The notes under the pieces: model-generated
What the model saw: only the letters and a program-made list of their open reading frames with translations
Told to the model about the DNA's origin: nothing
Database searches by the model: none
Shown here: positions 1 to 8,989 of the stretch, piece by piece
How the letters are laid out: every line of letters starts with the position of its first letter
Numbering within the stretch: the stretch's first letter is position 1
Translations under genes and position numbers: made by a program
Assembly: GCA_964451365.1 (NCBI GenBank)
Contig: CAYVIB010000003.1
Location: 124,001 to 188,000, forward strand
DNA from: CAYVIB01 sp964451365
Lineage (GTDB): Bacteria; Pseudomonadota; Gammaproteobacteria; Pseudomonadales; Cellvibrionaceae
Direction: 5' to 3'
DNA: 64,000 nucleotides

Positions 1-1923
1 CCCGGTGCGCTATATGGTTATCGCGTCCATGGGCCCTACGAGCCGCAACGGGGCCATCGTTTTAATTCCCAAAAATTATTGTTTGATCCCTACGCAAAAA
101 AAATTGCCGGCGCGTTTCGCTGGCACAACAGCATGTATGGATACAAATTGGAAAACCCCGATCACGACCTTGTTATCGATACCACGGATAACGCTGCGCA
201 TATGCCCAAGTGTGTCGTGCTCGATACGCGTCCGTTTGCGGAAGATCAAGGCAGCCGGCCGCCAAAGCCGTATATTCCCTGGAACAAGACCATTATTTAC
301 GAAACACACGTCAAGGGCTTTACTCGGCTTCACCCGGCAGTGCCGGAAAACGAGCGTGGCAAATTTGCTGGTTTGGCACATCCCGAAGTGCTCGGCTATA
401 TAAAAAGCCTGGGTGTCACTGCCATTGAAATTTTACCGGCGCATGGATTCGTCGACGAGCAGTTTTTGCTTACCCAGGGGCTATCCAATTACTGGGGGTA
501 TAACAGCATACATTTCTTTATGCCTCATGCCGGTTATTTGATGGCGGGAGAGCCTGGGGAATTCCGGCATTTTGTCGATGCCGTTCATGAACACGGATTG
601 GAAGTGATTATGGATGTTGTTTACAACCACACGGCGGAGGGCAATCACCTTGGCCCGACGCTTTCCTTTCGAGGAATCGATAACTCCAGTTATTATTCAC
701 TGCAGGCGCAGGATGGCCGCTTTTATGTGAACGACACCGGTTGTGGAAACACACTCAACCTGAAACATCCACGCGTGTTGCAGTTTGTCCTGGACAGCCT
801 TCGCTATTGGTACCACGATATGGGCGTCGATGGTTTTCGCTTCGACCTTGCCACCGTGCTCGGTCGGGAGGCGCATGGGTTCGATTCCGGCAGTGGCTTT
901 TTCGACGCCATCCGACAGGACCCGGTGCTGGCGCACTGTAAATTGATTGCCGAACCGTGGGATATTGGACCGGGTGGCTACCAGTTGGGCAGCTACCCCA
1001 CCGGCTGGTCTGAATGGAACGACCGTTACCGGGACACCTGTCGCCGCTTCTGGCGCGGCGAGCCGGGAAAGTTGCCGGAATTCGCGCGTCGTATTCATGG
1101 GTCCAGCGACATTTTCGAACACTCGGGCCGGGTGCCCTCGAGCAGCATCAATTTTATTACCAGCCACGACGGTTTTACCCTGGCGGACCTCGTCAGCTAC
1201 AAAAACCGGCATAACGAAGCCAACAACGAAAACAACAACGATGGGCACCATTCCAACTTCAGCGACAATTACGGCAAGGAGGGGCCGACCACCGACGAAA
1301 AGGTTCTGGCGCTTCGCGAACGGCAAAAGCGTAACTTTTTAGCTACACTCTTTCTATCGCAGGGAACACCGATGCTGCTGGCGGGGGATGAAATCAGCCG
1401 CACGCAGAAGGGCAATAACAACGCCTACTGCCAGGACAACGAGATCAATTGGCTTGATTGGCGGAATCAGCACGACGACCAAAAGGCGCTGCAGTTCTTT
1501 GTTGAATATGTTATTGCGCTGCGAGGAAAATACTCGCTGTTAACATCGCGGCGTTACATTCATCGTCCGGACGAACCGCAAGGGAAAATTCACAGCTGTG
1601 TTCGCTGGGTTAACGAGTCCGGCGAGGAAATGCAGGAAGAACAGTGGATCGATCCCGATACTTATACCGTGGGCTGGATTCTTGAAAGCATTCCGATTGA
1701 CAATACCATTGATTACACCCCCGAGCGCCTGTTGATCCTGTTTAACGCCGGGCCGGAGACGATGTCGTTTACCCTGCCGAACGATCCGGAGGTGAGCCAG
1801 TGGAATTACCTGCTGGATACCTACAGTGCCAATGGCAAACCGATAGACACGCTTGCAGCGCCGGGAACCAAAATCAAACTCAAAGACAAATCCATAATGA
1901 TGTTGAGCGCTTCATTTAAATAG
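1..1923 (+). CDS. glgX: Glycogen debranching enzyme GlgX (5' truncated by window)
   Basis: This enzyme hydrolyses alpha-1,6 branches of glycogen, working on the short stubs left by glycogen phosphorylase. The frame is open from base 1 and already reads LYGYRVHGPYEPQRGHRFN, a typical GlgX/isoamylase N-terminal stretch, so the gene starts upstream of the window; the TTG at 79 is internal. About 640 residues are visible. GH13 motifs are present: DVVYNHTAEG (region I), GFRFDLATVLGR (region II, nucleophile Asp), AEPWDIGPGGYQ (region III, Glu) and INFITSHDGFTLADL (region IV). The C-terminal beta domain is complete. It is followed after 43 bp by glgP, so the two are probably cotranscribed. Confidence 0.95.
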   Translation, partial: PGALYGYRVHGPYEPQRGHRFNSQKLLFDPYAKKIAGAFRWHNSMYGYKLENPDHDLVIDTTDNAAHMPKCVVLDTRPFAEDQGSRPPKPYIPWNKTIIYETHVKGFTRLHPAVPENERGKFAGLAHPEVLGYIKSLGVTAIEILPAHGFVDEQFLLTQGLSNYWGYNSIHFFMPHAGYLMAGEPGEFRHFVDAVHEHGLEVIMDVVYNHTAEGNHLGPTLSFRGIDNSSYYSLQAQDGRFYVNDTGCGNTLNLKHPRVLQFVLDSLRYWYHDMGVDGFRFDLATVLGREAHGFDSGSGFFDAIRQDPVLAHCKLIAEPWDIGPGGYQLGSYPTGWSEWNDRYRDTCRRFWRGEPGKLPEFARRIHGSSDIFEHSGRVPSSSINFITSHDGFTLADLVSYKNRHNEANNENNNDGHHSNFSDNYGKEGPTTDEKVLALRERQKRNFLATLFLSQGTPMLLAGDEISRTQKGNNNAYCQDNEINWLDWRNQHDDQKALQFFVEYVIALRGKYSLLTSRRYIHRPDEPQGKIHSCVRWVNESGEEMQEEQWIDPDTYTVGWILESIPIDNTIDYTPERLLILFNAGPETMSFTLPNDPEVSQWNYLLDTYSANGKPIDTLAAPGTKIKLKDKSIMMLSASFK

Positions 1924-1966
1924 CGGGAGCGTAATTTTTTGATATACCGAAAAGTGGAAAGAATAC

Positions 1967-4414
1967 ATGATTAGCAATAACGAGACGCCAATACTGGGTA
2001 GCGATGCTGAATGGGTGGCAACTGACCTCCACCGGCACTTTCACTATACGCTAGGGCGTTTTGATCACGATACCGACGGCTATATGCTGCACGCCCTGTC
2101 GTTCACCATCCGTGACCGCTTGATGGAGCGGTGGCGATATACCAAGCAAAAAGAAGTACAAAAAAAACCGAAACGGGTTTTCTATCTGTCCCTGGAGTTT
2201 TTGTTGGGCAGGAGTTTAAACAACGCAATCCTGAACCTGGACATGGAGGAAAGTGTCAGGGAAGCGCTGACGGATTTCGGTTGTGACCTTGAATATATTG
2301 AATCCGAGGAAAAGGACGCCGGGCTGGGAAATGGCGGCCTCGGACGACTCGCGGCCTGCTTTATGGACAGCTGTGCCACGTTGAACTTACCGGTAGTGGG
2401 TTACGGCATCCGCTATGAATATGGAATGTTTCATCAGAGTCTTTCCGAAGGTCGCCAGGTGGAACAGCCGGATCACTGGCTGCGGGAGGGAAACCCGTGG
2501 GAGATAGAAAAACCGGATCACGTACGCGAAGTCAAGTTCTACGGGCGAACCGAATTTTATACCAACGAAAAAGGTAAAACCTGTGCCCGTTGGGTGGATA
2601 CGCAGGATGTGTTGGCCGTTCCCTACGACATGCCCATTCCCGGTTATCGAAACAGCGCGGTCAATACGCTTCGTCTGTGGAAAGCGGCAGCGACCGATGA
2701 ATTCAATTTGCAGGAATTCAATGCCGGCGACTATTCCGATGCGGTAGCGGAAAAAAACATGGCTGAGCAAATTACCATGGTGCTGTATCCCAATGACGCC
2801 AGCGAAAATGGAAAAGAATTGCGGTTGCGCCAACAATATTTTCTCGCATCCGCAAGCCTGCAGGATGTGATTGCCGAGTGGACACGCTACAACGGCCATG
2901 ATTTTATCCGGTTTTCCGATTATCATTGCTTTCAGCTAAACGATACCCATCCGACACTCGCGGTTGCCGAATTGATGCGCCTGCTGATGGACGTGCACGG
3001 ATTGGGCTGGGATGAAGCCTGGGGCGTTACCTGTAAAACCATGGCGTACACCAACCACACTTTGTTACCGGAAGCACTGGAGCGGTGGTCGGTAAAACTG
3101 ATGCGGGTGCTGCTGCCTCGCCTGCTGGATATTATCTATGAAATCAACGCGCGTTTCCTGAGCATGGTTGCGCACCGTTGGCCGGGCGATACCGATCGGC
3201 AACAAAGAATGTCCATTATTGAGGAAGGCCCGGAGCCGATGGTGAGAATGGCTTATCTGGCTATTGTCGGCAGCTTTTCCGTTAATGGTGTTGCCGCGCT
3301 GCATTCGAAGCTCTTAACCACCGGTTTGTTTAAGGATTTCTATCAACTGTGGCCGGAAAAATTTAATAATAAAACCAACGGCGTCACTCCCCGTCGCTGG
3401 CTTGCGCATTGCAACCGGGAACTAAGTACACTTCTTAACGACTCTATCGGCGAACACTGGGTGACGGACTTCAGTGAAATCAGTGGATTATCGAAATTCG
3501 TTGATGATCGCGCATTCCAGGACAAGTGGCACGAAGTGAAGCGACAAAACAAACAGAGACTGGCGGATCTGGTGCTGGAAAAATGTGATGTCCAGTTCGA
3601 TACCGATTTTCTATTCGACATTCAGGTCAAGCGAATACATGAATACAAACGTCAGCTACTCAATATTCTTCATGTGATACACCTCTACGACCGTATCGTG
3701 CGGGGAGAGGCGGATGACGTCAGCCCCCGCTGTATCCTTATCGGTGGCAAGGCCGCGCCGGGTTACATGATGGCGAAAACCCTTATCAAATTGGTGAGCA
3801 ATGTCGCCAGGGTAATTAATTCGGACGAACAGGTATCGAAATACCTGAAGCTGGTTTTCTTTCCCAATTATCGTGTGACCTCAATGGAAGTTATTTGTCC
3901 CGGCACGGACTTATCCGAGCAAATCTCCACCGCCGGTAAGGAAGCATCGGGCACGGGCAATATGAAGTTTATGATGAATGGCGCCGTGACGATTGGCACC
4001 TACGATGGTGCCAACATTGAAATCCTGGATGCGGTAGGCGATGATAATTTTTTCCTTTTCGGTCTAAGGGTTGAAGATATTCCCGATTTTCGCGTTCGCA
4101 ACAGTCCCAACGATATTATTGACAGGGACACGGATCTGAAGCGGGTAATGCGACTTCTCGAATGCGGGCATTTCAGTATGTTCGAACCCGGCATTTTTGA
4201 TCCCATCGTGCAGACCATCCGCAACCCCAATGATCCGTGGATGGTGGCTGCGGATTTCCGAAGCTATATCGAAGCGCAGGAAAAAGCCGCAAAAACCTAT
4301 CAAAATAAAGAAGAGTGGGTGAAAATGAGTATCCGAAATACCGCTGCCAGCGGGTATTTTTCCAGCGACAGAACAATTCAGGAATACGCGCGGGATATCT
4401 GGAAGATCCGCTGA
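1967..4414 (+). CDS. glgP: Glycogen/starch phosphorylase GlgP
   Basis: This is an 815-residue alpha-glucan phosphorylase that releases glucose-1-phosphate from glycogen in the cytoplasm using pyridoxal phosphate. The length fits the family. The GLGNGGLGRLAACF and ASGTGNMKFMMNGA motifs are intact, the latter holding the PLP-binding lysine at about residue 667. The N-terminal part has the usual FYLSLEFLLGRSL block. The ATG lies 43 bp after glgX. With glgX it forms the degradation half of the operon, while the following glgC and glgA form the synthesis half. Confidence 0.96.
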   Translation: MISNNETPILGSDAEWVATDLHRHFHYTLGRFDHDTDGYMLHALSFTIRDRLMERWRYTKQKEVQKKPKRVFYLSLEFLLGRSLNNAILNLDMEESVREALTDFGCDLEYIESEEKDAGLGNGGLGRLAACFMDSCATLNLPVVGYGIRYEYGMFHQSLSEGRQVEQPDHWLREGNPWEIEKPDHVREVKFYGRTEFYTNEKGKTCARWVDTQDVLAVPYDMPIPGYRNSAVNTLRLWKAAATDEFNLQEFNAGDYSDAVAEKNMAEQITMVLYPNDASENGKELRLRQQYFLASASLQDVIAEWTRYNGHDFIRFSDYHCFQLNDTHPTLAVAELMRLLMDVHGLGWDEAWGVTCKTMAYTNHTLLPEALERWSVKLMRVLLPRLLDIIYEINARFLSMVAHRWPGDTDRQQRMSIIEEGPEPMVRMAYLAIVGSFSVNGVAALHSKLLTTGLFKDFYQLWPEKFNNKTNGVTPRRWLAHCNRELSTLLNDSIGEHWVTDFSEISGLSKFVDDRAFQDKWHEVKRQNKQRLADLVLEKCDVQFDTDFLFDIQVKRIHEYKRQLLNILHVIHLYDRIVRGEADDVSPRCILIGGKAAPGYMMAKTLIKLVSNVARVINSDEQVSKYLKLVFFPNYRVTSMEVICPGTDLSEQISTAGKEASGTGNMKFMMNGAVTIGTYDGANIEILDAVGDDNFFLFGLRVEDIPDFRVRNSPNDIIDRDTDLKRVMRLLECGHFSMFEPGIFDPIVQTIRNPNDPWMVAADFRSYIEAQEKAAKTYQNKEEWVKMSIRNTAASGYFSSDRTIQEYARDIWKIR

Positions 4415-4514
4415 AAATCCGGAGCGAAATGATTGCGACTTTATAGCCCGGCATGTATATGTGCCGTGTTGATAGTACATAAATAAACACGCCTGACAAC
4501 CCAGGAGAAACAAA

Positions 4515-5789
4515 ATGCTCGACCCCAATTCCCGTTATGTAAGTCGGTTAACTCGAGATACCATGGCATTGATATTGGCAGGCGGCCGGGGAAGCCGTCT
4601 GCACGAGTTAACTGATTGGCGGGCAAAACCGGCGCTGCATTTTGGGGGTAAATTTCGCATTATTGATTTTCCGCTTTCCAACTGCGTGAACTCGGGGATC
4701 AGAAAAGTGGGCGTATTGACTCAGTACAAGGCGCATTCGCTGATACGCCACATTATTCGCGGCTGGAGCCACTTTAAAAAGGAACACGGGGAGTACGTGG
4801 AAATTCTGCCGGCATCGCAGCGTTATTCGCCAAACTGGTATGAAGGCACGGCCGATGCCATTTATCAGAATCTCGACATCATCCAGGCGGAATCGCCCAA
4901 GTATGTGCTCGTGCTTTCCGGCGATCACGTATATCAAATGGACTACGGGGCGATGCTTGCCTACCACGTGGAGTCGGGTGCGGATTTGACGGTATCCTGT
5001 ATTGAAGTGCCGATTGAAGAAGCCGCGAGCGCGTTCGGTGTGATGACCGTGGATGAAAACAATTTGATCAAACGTTTTGATGAAAAACCCCTGCATCCGA
5101 CGGAACTGGCCGATAATCCCGGTTATACCCTCGCGTCTATGGGTAACTATGTTTTCAACACGGAATTTTTATTTGATCAGCTTCGAAAGGACGCCGACGA
5201 TCCGGATTCCGACCACGATTTTGGGAAAAATATTATCCCCGCGATTATTGATAATTACGATGTGCGGGCATTTCGTTTTCGAGATCCTGACACCGGCGTA
5301 TTATCCTATTGGCGGGATGTGGGAACAATTGACTCTTTCTGGCAGGCTAATATGGAGCTGGTTTCGCCGGACCCCGCATTAAATCTTTACAACCACGACT
5401 GGCCGATTTGGACATACCAGAAGCAATTGCCACCGGCAAAATTTGTTTTCGATGATGACGATCGGCGGGGGTTGGCGGTGGACTCCATGGTTTCGGGAGG
5501 TTGCATTATTTCCGGCGGAAAAGTCCGTCAATCCCTGTTGTTTTCCGATGTGCATATTCACTCCTACACGGATATTGAAGAGTCGGTGCTGTTGCCTCAG
5601 GTGGAAGTGCATCGCTATGCAAAAATAAAACGCGCGGTTATCGACAGCGCCTGTGTCATACCGGAAGGTATGGTTATAGGATACGATCACGAACACGACA
5701 AGGCGCGGGGATTTCGCGTAACCAAAAATGGCGTGGTTCTGGTGACCCGTGAAATGCTGGGTCAGCCTGGAGGCTGTCGGGCCGATTAA
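4515..5789 (+). CDS. glgC: Glucose-1-phosphate adenylyltransferase GlgC
   Basis: This is ADP-glucose pyrophosphorylase (424 residues), the committed step of glycogen synthesis: ATP plus glucose-1-phosphate gives ADP-glucose. The N-terminus carries the nucleotidyltransferase signature LAGGRGSRLHELTDWRAKPA (about residues 21-40), and the C-terminal third is a left-handed beta-helix-like region. An AGGAG ribosome binding site precedes the ATG by about 7 bp. It lies about 100 bp downstream of glgP on the same strand. Allosteric control by glycolytic intermediates is known for the family and was not read from this sequence. Confidence 0.96.
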   Translation: MLDPNSRYVSRLTRDTMALILAGGRGSRLHELTDWRAKPALHFGGKFRIIDFPLSNCVNSGIRKVGVLTQYKAHSLIRHIIRGWSHFKKEHGEYVEILPASQRYSPNWYEGTADAIYQNLDIIQAESPKYVLVLSGDHVYQMDYGAMLAYHVESGADLTVSCIEVPIEEAASAFGVMTVDENNLIKRFDEKPLHPTELADNPGYTLASMGNYVFNTEFLFDQLRKDADDPDSDHDFGKNIIPAIIDNYDVRAFRFRDPDTGVLSYWRDVGTIDSFWQANMELVSPDPALNLYNHDWPIWTYQKQLPPAKFVFDDDDRRGLAVDSMVSGGCIISGGKVRQSLLFSDVHIHSYTDIEESVLLPQVEVHRYAKIKRAVIDSACVIPEGMVIGYDHEHDKARGFRVTKNGVVLVTREMLGQPGGCRAD

Positions 5790-5803
5790 CCAGTTAATTT
5801 TTA

Positions 5804-5854
5804 ACGTAGCGATTTTTATTTATTCGATCAAGCCGGATCGTACTCGCGCTACGT
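5804..5854 (+). promoter_or_regulatory. Dyad in glgC-glgA spacer
   Basis: The 91-bp spacer between glgC and glgA holds an imperfect inverted repeat: ACGTAGCGA at 5804-5812 against TCGCGCTACGT at 5844-5854. An inner CGATC/GGATCG pair lies within it. It could be an mRNA processing or attenuation structure or a protein site. No clear U-run follows, so a classical terminator is unlikely. Confidence 0.3.
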
Positions 5855-5880
5855 CTTCAATTTAAAAGACTAAAAAAATC

Positions 5881-7464
5881 ATGACTAAAAGAATATTAAT
5901 GGTGGCGGCGGAAAACGATGCGCTACCAGGGGGGAAAGTCGGCGGAATCGGCGATGTTATCAGAGACCTGCCTCACGCGTTAACAGAAGAAGGACTGGCG
6001 GTGGATGTCGTCATTCCCTCCTATGGATTCCTGGCGCGACTTAATAACCTGGAAGAAACGGGGCGGTATTCCGTTCAGTTTGCCGGCTTTCCCCATGAGG
6101 TTGTCCTGTATCGGGTAACCAATCACCCGAACCACGTCAGCAACTACATTATCGATCACCCGGCGTTCGCGCCACATGGCGAAACCATTTACTGCGACGA
6201 CCCCGACTGGCAACCATTCGCCACGGATGCCACCAAGTTTGCAATGTTTTGCGCGGCTGTGGCCCAGGGATTAAAAGAGGGTTTTCTTCCGTTCCCGGAT
6301 GTTCTGCACTGTCATGACTGGCACACTGGCTTTTTGCTTTTGCTCCGGGAGTACTCCAATTCCTTTAAAAGGCTCGAAACAATTCCCGCGGTTTACACCA
6401 TTCACAATTTGGGGATGCAGGGAGTTCGTCCACTAAAAGGCGATGCATCTTCCCTGGAGGCGTGGTATCCGGATTTACCCTACGATGGCAGAGTCATTTC
6501 CGACCCCGATAACCCACATTGCATAAACCCCATGCGCACCGCCATTTTGCTGGCGGATAAAGTGCATACGGTGTCACCGACCTACGCCGAGGAAATCCAG
6601 CAGCCCAGCAATTACAAGAAGGGTGTTTACGGTGGAGAGAGGCTGGAGACCGACCTTCGTGCCCGGGCGGAGGAGGGAGCACTAATCGGCATCCTGAACG
6701 GTTGCGAATATCCCGACGGGAAACGTTATCTCAAATCGTCGGCCAGGAAGATTGCCGATCTGGCGGAAAAGGAATTGATCTCCTGGGCGGGCAGGGACAG
6801 GCATTTGCGCACCGCCCACTGGGTGGCCGAAAAACGCCTTACCGGCTGGGCCGGGAGCAAGGGAAAAAATTTTACCGCCAGCTACGTGGGTAGAATCACG
6901 GACCAAAAAGTCCGGTTGTTTCAAACACGGGTGCCCGGTGGAAAAACGGTATTGGAGTCTATCCTGGACAAGTTAAAAAGCCTTAAGAGCGCAGATGGCG
7001 AAACTGTCACAGGCTATATGTTGCTACTGGGCAGTGGCGGCGAGCATTTTGAAAATTTTTTTACCGCCACCGCCGCGCGTTATGAAAATTTTATTTTCCT
7101 GAATGGCTATTCGGACGCGTTGTCTCACATGGTCTACTGTTACGGGGATATCTTCCTGATGCCCAGTTCATACGAACCCTGCGGGATAAGCCAGATGCTG
7201 GCCATGCGTGCGGGCCAGCCCTGCCTGGTAAACAGCGTGGGCGGGTTGAAAGATACGGTGCGGGATGAAGAAAATGGTTTCGTTTTTTCCGGGGCGGATA
7301 TCGGCCACCAGGCGCAAGCCATGCTGAAAAAATTCGATGCGGTAGTCGATCTTTACCTGAAAAATAAAAGTGCCTGGGACAAAATCCGGCGTTCCGCCAG
7401 CACAACCCGCTTTACCTGGCAGAACACCGCCAGGCAATATATGAAGCAGCTATACTCCATTTAG
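5881..7464 (+). CDS. glgA: Glycogen synthase GlgA (GT5)
   Basis: This enzyme transfers glucose from ADP-glucose to the growing alpha-1,4 glucan. The N-terminal KVGGIGDV motif (about residues 19-26) is the ADP-glucose-binding KxGG loop of GT5 enzymes, and PSSYEPCGISQMLAMRAG is the C-terminal donor-site motif. At 527 residues it is slightly longer than the 477-residue E. coli enzyme; the extra length appears to lie in the middle, around residues 265-320. It is the last glg gene seen here. glgB is not in the window and may lie upstream. Confidence 0.93.
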   Translation: MTKRILMVAAENDALPGGKVGGIGDVIRDLPHALTEEGLAVDVVIPSYGFLARLNNLEETGRYSVQFAGFPHEVVLYRVTNHPNHVSNYIIDHPAFAPHGETIYCDDPDWQPFATDATKFAMFCAAVAQGLKEGFLPFPDVLHCHDWHTGFLLLLREYSNSFKRLETIPAVYTIHNLGMQGVRPLKGDASSLEAWYPDLPYDGRVISDPDNPHCINPMRTAILLADKVHTVSPTYAEEIQQPSNYKKGVYGGERLETDLRARAEEGALIGILNGCEYPDGKRYLKSSARKIADLAEKELISWAGRDRHLRTAHWVAEKRLTGWAGSKGKNFTASYVGRITDQKVRLFQTRVPGGKTVLESILDKLKSLKSADGETVTGYMLLLGSGGEHFENFFTATAARYENFIFLNGYSDALSHMVYCYGDIFLMPSSYEPCGISQMLAMRAGQPCLVNSVGGLKDTVRDEENGFVFSGADIGHQAQAMLKKFDAVVDLYLKNKSAWDKIRRSASTTRFTWQNTARQYMKQLYSI

Positions 7465-7552
7465 AATAAGCTGATTTCACGTCATATTGACTTTAATAGC
7501 ATACAATTTTCCATATCCATAATTAAAAGTTATTACATAATAAGGCTACCTT

Positions 7553-8692
7553 ATGCATTTTTCCCGCCGTCAACTGCTGCTTGCTTCCGTCGCCGGCCTG
7601 GCGTCACTGCAACTGATGAAATCCCGTGCTTTTGCCAGGGCACTTGAGGAAACTGGTCTTAAGGATGTTTTCAAAGGTGATTTTTTGATGGGAACCGCGA
7701 TAGGCGCGGCCACATTTAGAAACAATGATACCGGCAAGCTGAACCTGATTGCCCGGGAGTTCAATTCCATTACCGCCGAGAATGAAATGAAATGGGAAAG
7801 GGTGCACCCGGAGGCCGACAAGTGGAACTGGGAGATTCCCGATCAGTTTGTGGAATTCGGCCAAAAGAACGACATGCATATCCTGGGACATGTGCTTGTC
7901 TGGCATTCCCAGGTGCCGGCGGAGGTGTTTACCAATGCTGATGGAAAGCAGTTGGATCGCAATCAACTCTTGAAGCGAATGGAAGATCATATTTCCACGC
8001 TGGTTGGGCGTTACAAAGGCAGAATTGATGCGTGGGATGCTGTTAACGAGGCGATTGATGAGGATAAGGGCTGGAGAAAAAGCAAATGGTTTGACCTCAT
8101 CGGACCAGACTTCGTTGAAAAGGCTTTCCACTTTGCTCACGATGTGGATTCCCGGGCGCAGTTGCTTTACAACGATTACAACATGCATGACCCCGGCAAG
8201 CGGAAATTTTTGCTTAAAGCTATTAAGCAGTACAAGAAGAAGGGTGTTCCCATACACGGAGTGGGTATGCAGGGCCACGTGGGCCTGACGTATCCGGATT
8301 TAAGGGAATTTGAAAAGAGTATCGTTGCCTACGCCCGGGAGGGCATGCGCGTGCATATTACCGAACTCGATGTCGATGTGTTGCCAGTTGCGTGGGAGCA
8401 TACCGGTGCGGAAATTTCCACTCTTTACGAAGCGCGCGATGAATTAAATCCCTACACAAAGGGGCTTCCCAAGAACGTGGAAAAAGAATTGAACGATCGC
8501 TATGTCCAGTTGTTCAAACTTTTCCTCAAACACCGGGACAAGATAGATCGTGTAACGTTCTGGGGAACAAGTGATGCGGAATCCTGGAAAAATAATTTTC
8601 CGGTAAGGGGGCGAACAAATTATCCTCTACTGTTTGATCGCCAGCTTAACCGTAAAGAGGCTTACCACGCAGTTACCTCTTTAAAAAAATAA
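7553..8692 (+). CDS. GH10 endo-1,4-beta-xylanase with Tat-like signal
   Basis: This is a 379-residue single-domain family 10 glycoside hydrolase that cleaves beta-1,4-xylan backbones. The acid/base Glu is in WDAVNEAI (about E166) and the nucleophile Glu is in HITELDVDV (about E271). The conserved ITAENEMKWE and GHVLVWHSQ blocks are present. The N-terminus FSRRQLLLASVAGL followed by a hydrophobic run resembles a twin-arginine signal, so folded export to the periplasm or outside is inferred. There is no carbohydrate-binding module. It follows glgA by 88 bp on the same strand, an unexpected neighbour for intracellular glycogen genes; a terminator follows it. Confidence 0.94.
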   Translation: MHFSRRQLLLASVAGLASLQLMKSRAFARALEETGLKDVFKGDFLMGTAIGAATFRNNDTGKLNLIAREFNSITAENEMKWERVHPEADKWNWEIPDQFVEFGQKNDMHILGHVLVWHSQVPAEVFTNADGKQLDRNQLLKRMEDHISTLVGRYKGRIDAWDAVNEAIDEDKGWRKSKWFDLIGPDFVEKAFHFAHDVDSRAQLLYNDYNMHDPGKRKFLLKAIKQYKKKGVPIHGVGMQGHVGLTYPDLREFEKSIVAYAREGMRVHITELDVDVLPVAWEHTGAEISTLYEARDELNPYTKGLPKNVEKELNDRYVQLFKLFLKHRDKIDRVTFWGTSDAESWKNNFPVRGRTNYPLLFDRQLNRKEAYHAVTSLKK

Positions 8693-8712
8693 CCCCTTCT
8701 TCATCATGGAAA

Positions 8713-8741
8713 AGGCCGCTGTATCCACGGCGGCTGTTTTT
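8713..8741 (+). terminator. Probable intrinsic terminator after the xylanase gene
   Basis: About 20 bp after the xylanase stop there is a GC-rich hairpin, GGCCGC then a 9-10 nt loop then GCGGC, followed by TGTTTTT. It would end the glg-xylanase transcript. Confidence 0.6.
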
Positions 8742-8776
8742 CATATCTCAATAGCATAATAAAACGAACAAACTAA

Positions 8777-8811
8777 ACCGTTAATTTTTTTGAATGACCG
8801 TTAATTTTTTT
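8777..8811 (+). repeat. Two direct repeats of ACCGTTAATTTTTTT upstream of cheR
   Basis: The 15-mer ACCGTTAATTTTTTT occurs at 8777-8791 and again at 8797-8811, one 20-bp step apart. It lies in the 297-bp spacer before cheR and upstream of a TATAAT-like hexamer. Repeats spaced by about two helical turns suggest a binding site for a regulator, but no known factor is recognised. Confidence 0.5.
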
Positions 8812-8869
8812 CCCTGTTACATGTCGCGCCATTTTCGCTTTTTTTCCTGTCGATTCCAGAAGTTAATAC

Positions 8870-8875
8870 TATAAT
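8870..8875 (+). promoter_or_regulatory. Possible -10 element for cheR
   Basis: TATAAT occurs in the context ACTATAATAAG, about 115 bp before the preferred cheR start. No convincing -35 hexamer is seen at the usual spacing, so the call rests on the -10 alone. Confidence 0.35.
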
Positions 8876-8989
8876 AAGACTATCGAGTTAGACTTGCAGG
8901 ACATAATAATCAACGAGGGAGCCGTCATTTGCTCGACGGAGATTGTCATTTTTGAAGCTACGTTGTATCAAAACTGTGGGAATGAAGTA

